From UBA6065 sp038063975 (GTDB lineage: Bacteria > Patescibacteriota > Minisyncoccia > Phycocordibacterales > UBA6065), in assembly GCA_038063975.1 (NCBI GenBank), contig JBBTTY010000049.1, positions 1-11,683 on the forward strand: a stretch of 11,683 nucleotides of DNA, in the 5' to 3' direction. Each line of letters opens with the position of its first letter. The stretch's first letter is position 1. A model generated the notes under the pieces. It worked only from the letters and a program-made list of their open reading frames with translations, did not search any database and had not been told where the DNA came from. This document shows positions 5,709-10,997 of this stretch, one piece after another. The translations under genes were made by a program, and so were the position numbers.

Positions 5709-6198
5709 AATCTGTAAAAATCCTTTTTATACTAAACCTTCTCATATACAAAAGGGTTGGGGTAGATATTGTTCGGCAAAATGTAAGGGTATTGATCAGA
5801 AAAACGGACGGCTCGTTGCATGTTCAATATGTGGGAATGAAACTTATTGTTCAAAACAAAGATTGTTCCGAACGAAGAGCGGTAGAATTTTTTGTAGCAA
5901 ATCTTGCCAAACAGTATGGAGAAACAAGAAATTTTCTGGATCAAAACATAAGGGTTGGGCTGGGGGTTTCTCACGCTACCGTACGATTTTAGAGGGAGTG
6001 GAAGGTTTGCCTGAAAAATGTTCTTGGTGTGAGACTGAGGATAAAAGAGTTTTGGCTGCGCACCATGTGGACGGTGATCATAAAAATAACGACATAAAAA
6101 ATCTGGCGTGGCTTTGTCACAATTGTCATCATCTGGTTCATTATGATAGGGTGGAGGGACAAAACTTCTTGCTTTTACATCAGAGACGGAAGAAGTAA
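5689..6198 (+). CDS. HNH endonuclease with N-terminal zinc-binding repeats (copy 2)
   Basis: A 169-aa paralogue of the preceding gene with the same architecture. Zinc-binding pairs are C6-x2-C9 with C28-x3-C32, and C45-x2-C48 with C69-x3-C73; a glycine/tryptophan linker reads S-K-H-K-G-W-A-G-G (85-93). The HNH core has C111-x2-C114, H125-H126-V-D, N-N at 133-134, C143-x2-C146-H-H and H151. The N-terminus (M-P-H-V-I-C-K-I-C-K) aligns with that of copy 1 (M-P-I-V-S-C-K-I-C-T), which fixes ATG 5689 and implies a 20-nt overlap with copy 1. The nucleotide sequences are clearly diverged, so the duplication is old or both were acquired together. The C-terminus has an extra Q-N-F-L-L-L-H-Q-R-R-K-K. 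tRNA-His begins 3 nt after the stop. Confidence 0.9.
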   Translation: MPHVICKICKNPFYTKPSHIQKGWGRYCSAKCKGIDQKNGRLVACSICGNETYCSKQRLFRTKSGRIFCSKSCQTVWRNKKFSGSKHKGWAGGFSRYRTILEGVEGLPEKCSWCETEDKRVLAAHHVDGDHKNNDIKNLAWLCHNCHHLVHYDRVEGQNFLLLHQRRKK

Positions 6199-6201
6199 TA
6201 T

Positions 6202-6274
6202 GGTGGTCATCGTTCAACGGTTAGGACTTTGGTTTGTGGAACCAAAAATGAGAGTTCGATTCTCTCTGGCCACC
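6202..6274 (+). tRNA. tRNA-His (GTG)
   Basis: Acceptor GTGGTCA (6203-6209) pairs with TGGCCAC (6267-6273). The extra G at 6202 (G-1) faces discriminator C6274, the identity pair of bacterial tRNA-His. Anticodon stem TTGGT/ACCAA surrounds loop TTGTGGA giving GTG. T-arm is GAGAG-TTCGATT-CTCTC. CCA is not encoded. Confidence 0.96.
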
Positions 6275-6311
6275 CCTTCACGTTCTATAACCTATATTTT
6301 AATAAGGTATT

Positions 6312-6330
6312 TGGAGTAACAGGAATCGAA
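6312..6330 (-). other. tRNA 3'-end-like fragment, possible att remnant
   Basis: On the minus strand 19 nt read TTCGATTCCTGTTACTCCA, which looks like a T-loop, the 3' side of a T-stem and an acceptor 3' strand. The 5' half needed to pair with it is missing. Such fragments are left where integrative elements use tRNA 3' ends. No matching intact tRNA is in the window, so this may be chance. Confidence 0.2.
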
Positions 6331-6354
6331 TGGAAATAAAGGTTTTAAAAAAAC

Positions 6355-6382
6355 TTGATTTTTTCCAAAAAAAAGTTATATT
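6355..6382 (+). promoter_or_regulatory. Promoter of hicBA, leaderless spacing
   Basis: -35 TTGATT (6355-6360), 16-nt A/T-rich spacer, -10 TATATT (6377-6382), ending 6 nt before ATG 6389. Confidence 0.6.
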
Positions 6383-6388
6383 TAAATT

Positions 6389-6637
6389 ATGTCAAATAAC
6401 TTAGAATATAAAATTGAATATGAGGTAGATAAGGAAACAAATCAAATTACCGCAACTGTTCCAGAATTAAATCACCTGTCTTCTTTTGGTGACTCTTTTG
6501 CTGAAGCGGAATCTAATGTTAGAGAAGCCGCACTTGGTTATTTAGAAGTACTCGCAAGAGAACGACGTGAAATACCAAAACCGGCATTTCATACAGAAGG
6601 TACCTATCTCAAATTATTTATTCCGAAAATTGCATAA
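6389..6637 (+). CDS. hicB: HicB-family antitoxin
   Basis: An 82-aa protein matching the partial RNase H-like HicB fold: an opening strand (Y-K-I-E-Y-E-V-D), a second strand with I-T-A-T-V-P-E-L, and the family signature S-S-F-G-D-S-F-A-E-A-x-x-N-V-R-E-A-A-L-G-Y-L (31-52). In the family, HicB binds and inhibits the HicA mRNA interferase. There is no C-terminal ribbon-helix-helix or HTH domain, so this is the short form, which may repress its promoter poorly or not at all. It lies upstream of hicA with a 6-nt gap, the hicBA order, and has its own promoter. AT-rich like the surrounding accessory DNA. Confidence 0.85.
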   Translation: MSNNLEYKIEYEVDKETNQITATVPELNHLSSFGDSFAEAESNVREAALGYLEVLARERREIPKPAFHTEGTYLKLFIPKIA

Positions 6638-6643
6638 ACCTCT

Positions 6644-6871
6644 ATGGGAAAAATTGGTCATCTTTCAGCGAGAAAAGTTATACAAAAACTTAAAAAGGCA
6701 GGTTTCCTAGAGACTCACCAGAGAGGTAGTCACTTATATTTAAAAAGTGAGGATGGAATGAAAATTGTAACTGTACCCATTCATGGGTCAAAAGACATTC
6801 CAGTTGGGACTCTTTATAATATTGTTGTACGGCAAGCTGGCTTGTCGGTGAATGAATTTAATGAGTTATAA
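6644..6871 (+). CDS. hicA: HicA-family toxin (mRNA interferase)
   Basis: A 75-aa protein with the double-stranded RNA-binding-like HicA fold. Motifs: S-A-R-K-V-I-Q-K-L-K-K-A-G-F (8-21), the active-site block Q-R-G-S-H30-L-Y-L-K, V-P-I-H47-G-S-K-D-I-P-V-G-T-L (44-57), and a closing R-Q-A-G-L-S. His30 is the conserved catalytic residue of HicA ribonucleases, so the toxin looks intact. It should be co-translated with hicB just upstream; no ribosome site is present. HicBA pairs act in stress response, plasmid or island maintenance and phage defence; which applies here cannot be told. Confidence 0.9.
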   Translation: MGKIGHLSARKVIQKLKKAGFLETHQRGSHLYLKSEDGMKIVTVPIHGSKDIPVGTLYNIVVRQAGLSVNEFNEL

Positions 6872-6879
6872 AAAAGTAC

Positions 6880-6973
6880 TAACTCCGACTTTATACCCAA
6901 AAACTTGTTGTACAAAGATTCCATGTATTCTCTGTTTTCTAGGATACTTATAATAACGTTTGGATAGTGACCC
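6880..6973. repeat. 94-bp direct repeat, copy A
   Basis: Same length as, and by eye about 85 of 94 bases identical to, 7661-7754. On the minus strand it reads in frame as G-H-Y-P-N-V-I-I-S-I-L-E-N-R-E-Y-M-E-S-L, matching the C-terminal part of the fragment at 7652-7915. A TGA lies two codons before this homology, so only about 30 codons of the gene survive here. The two copies flank mazF. Confidence 0.9.
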
Positions 6974-7061
6974 TTTCAGATTCAGAAGACGATATATTTT
7001 ATGGCCTTTTAGGCTATCAGAAATTGAACCATAGGTGGCGGACGCATATGTCCACTGTTTA

Positions 7062-7112
7062 GTTAACCTTTGTCACCCCAATCTATAACAACTGTCACCT
7101 CATAAGGTTAAC
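7062..7112. repeat. Inverted repeat with internal TGTCACC direct repeats
   Basis: GTTAACCTT (7062-7070) and AAGGTTAAC (7104-7112) are perfect 9-bp inverted arms. The 33-nt interior contains TGTCACC twice (7071-7077 and 7093-7099), 22 bp apart, that is two helical turns. It looks like a protein-binding or recombination site rather than a terminator. No recombinase gene is in the window. Confidence 0.8.
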
Positions 7113-7123
7113 TGTACATCCCC

Positions 7124-7151
7124 TTGCATATTACAAGTCGTTAGCTATACT
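7124..7151 (+). promoter_or_regulatory. Possible plus-strand promoter facing the mazF 3' end
   Basis: TTGCAT (7124-7129), 16-nt spacer, TATACT (7146-7151). The -10 is half of the palindrome TATACTAAGTATA, so it could also work on the minus strand. A plus transcript would carry both hairpins at 7164-7197 and then run antisense to the end of mazF. Confidence 0.3.
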
Positions 7152-7175
7152 AAGTATACAAACGGCTTCGGCCTG

Positions 7176-7197
7176 CCCCCGCTCGCAAGAGCGGGGG
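7176..7197 (-). terminator. Strong GC hairpin after mazF
   Basis: CCCCCGCTC (7176-7184) and GAGCGGGGG (7189-7197) form a perfect 9-bp stem. The loop is GCAA on the plus strand and TTGC on the minus strand. It starts 4 nt past the mazF stop. A second small hairpin, GGC-TTCG-GCC (7164-7173), is adjacent. On the minus strand no T-run follows, so termination efficiency is uncertain; it could instead protect the mRNA 3' end. Confidence 0.5.
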
Positions 7198-7201
7198 AAA
7201 A

Positions 7202-7609
7202 CTATTTTAGGAGCTCTGGGAAACACGCATTGACCACTGCTCGGGTGAGAGTTTTGAAAGTGTTTTGGTCCATCGTAGCGATTTTGCTTGATAGTCGTTT
7301 TCTGTCCACGAAGCGTAGTTGTGACAACACTGCCACTGCCTTGCGACCAGAAACATCTCCGACATCAAAGTAGTATTTACCCTTCTTCGGCTTTGCCGTG
7401 AGTGGGACTACGAGACAGGCATCAAGATTGAACTTCGTGAGGATTACGACTGGGCGGGTAAACAGCTCACTGCTTCCATCCTGTTCGTATCCGATATTTT
7501 CTCCGAGCGTGCACCACCACACCTCTCGTTCATGGAACAGAGCAGTACCCTCGGCCTCATTGACCTCCGTTTTTTTCTCGTGCCATTTCTTATAATCTTT
7601 TTTCTTCAT
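7202..7609 (-). CDS. MazF/PemK-family toxin (mRNA interferase), solitary
   Basis: A 135-aa protein with a basic, helical N-terminal extension (about 1-26) before the MazF/PemK core. Core motifs: R-E-V-W-W-C-T-L-G-E-N-I-G-Y-E-Q (28-43), R52-P-V-V-I-L, a strand A-C-L-V-V-P-L-T (64-71), and S96-Q-L-R-F-V-D-R-K-R-L. In the family, toxins of this fold cleave single-stranded mRNA with conserved Arg and Ser/Thr residues, and those positions look intact. No antitoxin gene lies next to it; the short N-terminal extension is unlike a known antitoxin. Base composition is visibly richer in GC than hicBA or the gene to the right, and direct repeats flank it, both hinting at separate acquisition. It has its own promoter with an inverted repeat. 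Confidence 0.85.
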   Translation of the reverse strand: MKKKDYKKWHEKKTEVNEAEGTALFHEREVWWCTLGENIGYEQDGSSELFTRPVVILTKFNLDACLVVPLTAKPKKGKYYFDVGDVSGRKAVAVLSQLRFVDRKRLSSKIATMDQNTFKTLTRAVVNACFPELLK

Positions 7610-7626
7610 TGCTACACATTATAGCA
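7610..7626 (-). promoter_or_regulatory. mazF extended -10 promoter inside an inverted repeat
   Basis: Minus strand TGCTATAAT (7618-7626) is an extended -10 that ends 8 nt before the ATG at 7609. TGCTA (7610-7614) and TAGCA (7622-7626) form a 5-bp inverted repeat spanning the -10 and the start site, a plausible operator. Confidence 0.6.
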
Positions 7627-7651
7627 AGAGTGAGAGAATCAATGTTTGTTT

Positions 7652-7915
7652 TTATATTGTTAACTCCAATTTAATATCCAAAAACTTGCTATACAAAGAT
7701 TCCATGTATTCTCTGTTTTCTATAATACTTATAATAAAGTTTGGATAGTGACCCCTTAAAGGACTGTTCGTCAGTTCTAGGACTAGATTAAATGGAGAAC
7801 GCAATGTAAACGTTGGCTTTTTCCATTTATGGTCGGGTTCTGAAGTAAGTAATTCAAAAATACCCTTTTCTGGGACTTTTTTATGTAAACAATAATAAAT
7901 ACTCAGGCTTTTCTT
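7652..7915 (-). pseudogene. C-terminal fragment of a decayed minus-strand gene
   Basis: An open frame of 87 codons ends at TAA (7652-7654) and is closed upstream by TGA (7916-7918). It has no early ATG, only one about 20 codons before the end. The translation is protein-like: V-P-E-K-G-I-F-E-L-L-T, then W-K-K-P-T-F-T-L-R-S-P-F-N-L-V-L-E-L, then G-H-Y-P-N-F-I-I-S-I-I-E-N-R-E-Y-M-E-S-L. Its last 30 or so residues recur in the second copy at 6880-6973 with amino-acid changes but no frame break, which supports coding origin. I do not recognise the family. Both copies seem to be remnants after loss of the 5' part. Confidence 0.6.
7661..7754. repeat. 94-bp direct repeat, copy B
   Basis: Partner of 6880-6973, same orientation and same length. 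It lies inside the decayed gene fragment at 7652-7915. Start-to-start distance is 781 bp, and mazF with its promoter lies between the two copies. Confidence 0.9.
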
Positions 7916-7991
7916 TCACTGTATTTAAATAAACCCTGTCAGTAAACACCTCCCGAATTTACTCTTATTTTTAGCCAGATTAAGCCAGTTT

Positions 7992-8032
7992 ACAATTACT
8001 TGACAATTGAATATAGATTTGTTTACAATTGA
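7992..8032 (+). promoter_or_regulatory. Promoter of the HTH-ATPase-STAS gene with ACAATT repeats
   Basis: -35 TTGACA (8000-8005, consensus), 18-nt spacer, -10 TACAAT (8024-8029), ending 7 nt before ATG 8037. ACAATT occurs at 7992, 8003 and 8025, at spacings of 11 and 22 bp, so all copies face the same side of the helix; the last two extend to ACAATTGA. The copies overlap the -35 and -10 boxes, which would suit a repressor site. Confidence 0.65.
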
Positions 8033-8036
8033 CTTT

Positions 8037-9092
8037 ATGATGTTAACAAAGCCGAAGATATTAGAAATTGCGGGGAAGAGAGGCAAAATTCTCAGTAAAG
8101 ATTTCGTCAGTCTTTTTGGCGTATCAAGACAGTATGTGAGTGTCCTTATAGCTCAGTTGGTGGAAACCAAACAGCTTATCAAAATCGGATCAACAAAAAA
8201 TACCTTCTATGTTTTGCCAGAATATGCGAAAGTACACCCAAAAGTTCTACCAGACAGATTTTTTAAAAAACTTAAAAATCTCAATCTGGAAGAACATGAG
8301 GTATTTGTCAAAATAAAAGAAAAACTTTATCGACTCTCTGAATTAAAGGAAAATATACAAAACGTATTCAACTTTGCTTTTTCAGAAATGCTCAACAATG
8401 CTATTGAACATTCACAATCAAAAAATATATCTGTAGAAGTTTCAGTAAACAACAATGAAGTATGGTTTATTGTGAATGATACGGGAGTTGGCGTTTTTAG
8501 GAACGTTGTGCGCAAGAAAAGACTAAAATCAGAACTCGAGGCGATTCAGGATATCCTAAAAGGAAAAACAACTACTATACCGAGGTCACATTCTGGGCAA
8601 GGTATTTTTTTTACATCTAAAGCGTCAGATGTTTTTGTTCTTGATAGTTTTGGTTATCAACTCACTATTAATAATAAGACTGACGATGTAACTGTTTGCC
8701 GTGTAAGTCCAAGTAAGAGAGGAACAAGGGTCATATTCAGACTTAAAATTGCTTCGAATAAACATTTGAGTGATATTTTCAAAAAATATACTAACTTGAA
8801 AGATGGCAGTGATTATGGGTTTGATAAAACTGAAATTCAAATCAAATTGTACACAGCTGGCGATATTTATGTTTCTCGCTCACAAGCTAGGAGAATACTC
8901 CATGGATTAGAAAAATTTAGGATTATTTTATTCGACTTCGATAAGGTACCCGCAATTGGTCAAGCGTTTGCCGATGAGGTGTACCGAGTATTCCACAATA
9001 AACACCCAAATATTGAGATTCAGGAAGTAAATATAAACGAGGTTGTTAAATTTATGATTGAGCGAGCAAAAAACGATGCCACTCGTTCATAA
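8037..9092 (+). CDS. wHTH / GHKL ATPase / STAS-like (DUF4325-type) fusion protein
   Basis: A 351-aa soluble protein with three parts. Residues 5-75 form a winged-helix DNA-binding domain (I-L-S-K-D-F-V-S-L-F-G-V-S-R-Q-Y-V-S-V-L-I-A-Q-L holds the helix-turn-helix, with a wing near G-S-T-K-N-T-F-Y-V-L). Residues 85-240 are a GHKL ATPase of the anti-sigma kinase/histidine kinase type: N-box E117-M-L-N-N121-A-I-E-H-S, G1 box D148-T-G-V-G152, G2-like H-S-G-Q-G-I (185-190), and a G-T-R-V-I-F closing strand. Residues 265-345 resemble the DUF4325 STAS-like fold (I-L-F-D-F-D-x-V-P-A-I-G-Q-A-F-A-D-E-V-Y-R-V-F). No phosphoacceptor His domain is seen, and the STAS phospho-serine position appears not to be Ser. 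The start is set by the promoter; TTG 8007 lies within it. Probable transcription regulator. Confidence 0.85.
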   Translation: MMLTKPKILEIAGKRGKILSKDFVSLFGVSRQYVSVLIAQLVETKQLIKIGSTKNTFYVLPEYAKVHPKVLPDRFFKKLKNLNLEEHEVFVKIKEKLYRLSELKENIQNVFNFAFSEMLNNAIEHSQSKNISVEVSVNNNEVWFIVNDTGVGVFRNVVRKKRLKSELEAIQDILKGKTTTIPRSHSGQGIFFTSKASDVFVLDSFGYQLTINNKTDDVTVCRVSPSKRGTRVIFRLKIASNKHLSDIFKKYTNLKDGSDYGFDKTEIQIKLYTAGDIYVSRSQARRILHGLEKFRIILFDFDKVPAIGQAFADEVYRVFHNKHPNIEIQEVNINEVVKFMIERAKNDATRS

Positions 9093-9157
9093 TCTAACAA
9101 ATAATTAAAATAAAATGATATCAATTTTACTCGCAGGAGTTGGTTTTGGAATCCTTG

Positions 9158-9163
9158 TATAAT
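9158..9163 (+). promoter_or_regulatory. -10 box TATAAT, leaderless spacing
   Basis: Consensus TATAAT, preceded by TTG, ends 6 nt before ATG 9170. It rules out the in-frame TTG at 9140 as a start, since that codon lies upstream of the -10. No clear -35 is visible. Confidence 0.6.
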
Positions 9164-9169
9164 GACGGT

Positions 9170-10252
9170 ATGTTTTCCCATATACAGTTTTTTTTCAGAA
9201 AATACGAGAGATGGATTTCGCCTGTGACTGTCGTTACCGGTTTTATATTTGACAATCTGGCTTTGCGCAGAATTGATGTTTTTTTGAGCAACGCTATTTT
9301 GATTGCTTATCTCGTGATATCAGCGCTCTCGATCATTTTTCTCAACATTCATGAACATAGGCGAAGTGAATCAAAACGTTCGGAAACACTTCGTTTTATT
9401 CTAATATTCGTTATGCAATTTTGTCTAGGCGGTCTCTTTAGCGCTTCGTTTATCTTTTATTCAAAGAGTGGTACGTTAATTGGTTCCTGGCCGTTTCTCC
9501 TCATGCTCGTTGCTTACATCACCGGAAATGAAATATTGCGAAGAAATTATGTTCGTCTCGGTTTTCAGGTGGCTGTTTTTTTTACTGCCCTTTTTTCTTA
9601 TCTCATATTTTTTCTACCGATTATTTTAGGTTCCATGGGTGATGCCATATTTCTGCTTTCTGGTATAGCCAGTCTCATCATAACCGGTCTTTTTATCTAT
9701 ATTCTCTCTTGGTTTGCGCCTGAGAGAACCAAGCAGAGCACCCCCATCATTTTGTCAGCGCTTTTCGGATTGTTTGGAATCATCAATATTCTTTATTTTA
9801 CCAATCTCATCCCACCTATACCTCTGGTTCTCAAAGACGCAGGCATTTATCGTTCTGTTACAAAAATCAGTGAAGGTGTATATGCCGCCCGAGGCGAAAA
9901 ACAGAAATGGTTTAACATTTTTTCTCCAAGACCGACTATTCACATAATTTCCGGCGAACCGCTCTATGCCCTGTCTCTCATTTTTGCTCCGGCCAATCTC
10001 CAAACCGATATAGTGCATGTCTGGCAGTATTATGATGATTCCAAAGAAAAATGGATTTCCTTCAATCCCATCTTCTTGCGCATTGAAGGTGGCAGGGAAG
10101 GTGGTTTTCGAACGTATTCCACCAGAGAAGATGTCTTTCCGGGGCATTGGCGGGTGGACGTACGCACACCTCGAGGACAAATCATAGGCAGACTGTCTTT
10201 TGATATTGCTCAATCGAGAGGTAATGAGGATATTGTCACAGTCGTGAAGTAG
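9170..10252 (+). CDS. Seven-helix membrane protein with C-terminal DUF2914 domain
   Basis: A 360-aa protein. About seven hydrophobic helices fill residues 15-216, with short loops. The soluble C-terminal part (about 220-350) matches the DUF2914 pattern: V-T-K-I-S-E-G-V-Y, a strand with H-V-W-Q-Y-Y-D-D, then R-T-Y-S-T-R-E-D-V-F-P-G-H-W-R-V-D-V-R-T-P near 325-345 and G-Q-I-I-G-R-L-S-F-D-I. DUF2914 is a small beta-rich extracytoplasmic domain found at the ends of membrane proteins; its function is unknown. The start is placed by the -10 box 6 nt upstream. It follows the accessory island and is 48 nt from the next gene, so they may be read together. I cannot assign a substrate or partner. Confidence 0.85.
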   Translation: MFSHIQFFFRKYERWISPVTVVTGFIFDNLALRRIDVFLSNAILIAYLVISALSIIFLNIHEHRRSESKRSETLRFILIFVMQFCLGGLFSASFIFYSKSGTLIGSWPFLLMLVAYITGNEILRRNYVRLGFQVAVFFTALFSYLIFFLPIILGSMGDAIFLLSGIASLIITGLFIYILSWFAPERTKQSTPIILSALFGLFGIINILYFTNLIPPIPLVLKDAGIYRSVTKISEGVYAARGEKQKWFNIFSPRPTIHIISGEPLYALSLIFAPANLQTDIVHVWQYYDDSKEKWISFNPIFLRIEGGREGGFRTYSTREDVFPGHWRVDVRTPRGQIIGRLSFDIAQSRGNEDIVTVVK

Positions 10253-10300
10253 TGATATAGTCGTCTGTACTCGGTACAATTTAATTAATTTCAATAATCT

Positions 10301-10951
10301 ATGAACAAAAAAGGCTTTTTTATCGTTATAGTCATCATTATTTTAGTTGTTATCGGTTATATGGTTTTGAGAGGCGGAGATTCGGTTGTCACAAATAATG
10401 ATACAGATAAAGTCACTGAGACGGATGAGGATAAAATCAGTCGTGATGATTTTGCCACAACAGACAAAGATTCGACCGATGCCAATCTACTAATCCGTCT
10501 ACAGAGTGTTTCTGTTTCCGCCAATGAAAGCGATAGTCGCATAGCTCTGTCGAATGGCAGGGCGCAGTTCACTTCTGACAATGTAAAAGGCACGATTCTT
10601 CTCGGCGATGTAGCGGTTGAGAAAACTATCAATGGTGTAAAATATGTCTTGGCTACTCTGGCAGTCAACTCCGGTGGTTCTGGCACATTCCAATATGTTG
10701 TCTTGTTTGAAGATAAAGATGGAAATCTCACAGATAAATCTTATTCTCTCGTAGGTGACCGTGTGAATATCACAGGTCTCCGCGCTGATGATGTAACCGG
10801 CGTTTCCGGTGGTTCTGGTCTCTTGGTTTCAGTTTCGTATCTGGATCATGACAAGGGTGAACCGCTCTCGGCCCAGCCTTCCGTTCCTCGCACAAAAATT
10901 CTGGTTGTAGAGAACGACATGTTCAATTCGGCAAAGGAGATTAATCTTTAA
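10301..10951 (+). CDS. Membrane-anchored extracytoplasmic beta-rich protein (unknown function)
   Basis: A 216-aa protein with a basic N-terminus (M-N-K-K), one helix (about 6-23) and no obvious cleavage site or lipobox, so it is probably anchored. An acidic, Thr/Asp-rich linker (26-62) leads to a beta-rich domain (63-216) with repeated strand patterns: K-Y-V-L-A-T-L-A-V-N-S-G-G-S-G-T-F-Q-Y-V-V-L-F-E-D (114-138), N-L-T-D-K-S-Y-S-L-V-G-D-R-V (142-155), and G-G-S-G-L-L-V-S-V-S-Y-L-D (170-182). Similar proteins are common hypotheticals in Parcubacteria. No catalytic motif is seen. The start has no ribosome site, and the nearest -10-like box (TACAAT, 10275-10280) is 20 nt upstream, so this gene is less clearly leaderless than its neighbours. 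Confidence 0.8.
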   Translation: MNKKGFFIVIVIIILVVIGYMVLRGGDSVVTNNDTDKVTETDEDKISRDDFATTDKDSTDANLLIRLQSVSVSANESDSRIALSNGRAQFTSDNVKGTILLGDVAVEKTINGVKYVLATLAVNSGGSGTFQYVVLFEDKDGNLTDKSYSLVGDRVNITGLRADDVTGVSGGSGLLVSVSYLDHDKGEPLSAQPSVPRTKILVVENDMFNSAKEINL

Positions 10952-10982
10952 GAAATAATAAACCACAAGAATAGTTGTTCTT

Positions 10983-10991
10983 TGCTACAAT
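10983..10991 (+). promoter_or_regulatory. Extended -10 promoter, leaderless spacing
   Basis: TGCTACAAT (extended -10) ends 6 nt before ATG 10998, so transcription would start at the A of the ATG. No -35 hexamer at the usual distance. Confidence 0.65.
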
Positions 10992-10997
10992 ATTCTT

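Larger units (their letters stand above)
6872..7201. other. Non-coding stretch between hicA and mazF
   Basis: No intact gene. From left to right it holds a 94-bp repeat (a piece of a decayed minus-strand gene), an inverted repeat with internal TGTCACC direct repeats, a 13-bp TATACT/AGTATA palindrome, a possible plus-strand promoter, and two tetraloop hairpins. The repeats and the gene fragment suggest an old insertion or recombination site. Confidence 0.6.

Noticed and set aside
6863..6885. Terminator after hicA (GAGTT/AACTC)
   Set aside because: A 5-bp AT-rich stem with a 13-nt loop is too weak, and no T-run follows.
7398..7595. 65-codon plus-strand frame opposite mazF
   Set aside because: Antisense to a clear toxin gene, rich in Ser, Arg and His in an irregular pattern, with no promoter at leaderless distance; a shadow frame.
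7630..7638. Nine-base inverted match to the tRNA-His T-arm (GATTCTCTC) as an att site
   Set aside because: Too short, in inverted orientation and within the mazF upstream region; likely chance.
9755..10294. 179-codon minus-strand frame opposite the DUF2914 gene
   Set aside because: The plus-strand protein has clear helices and a recognisable domain; the opposite frame has no domain-like pattern.
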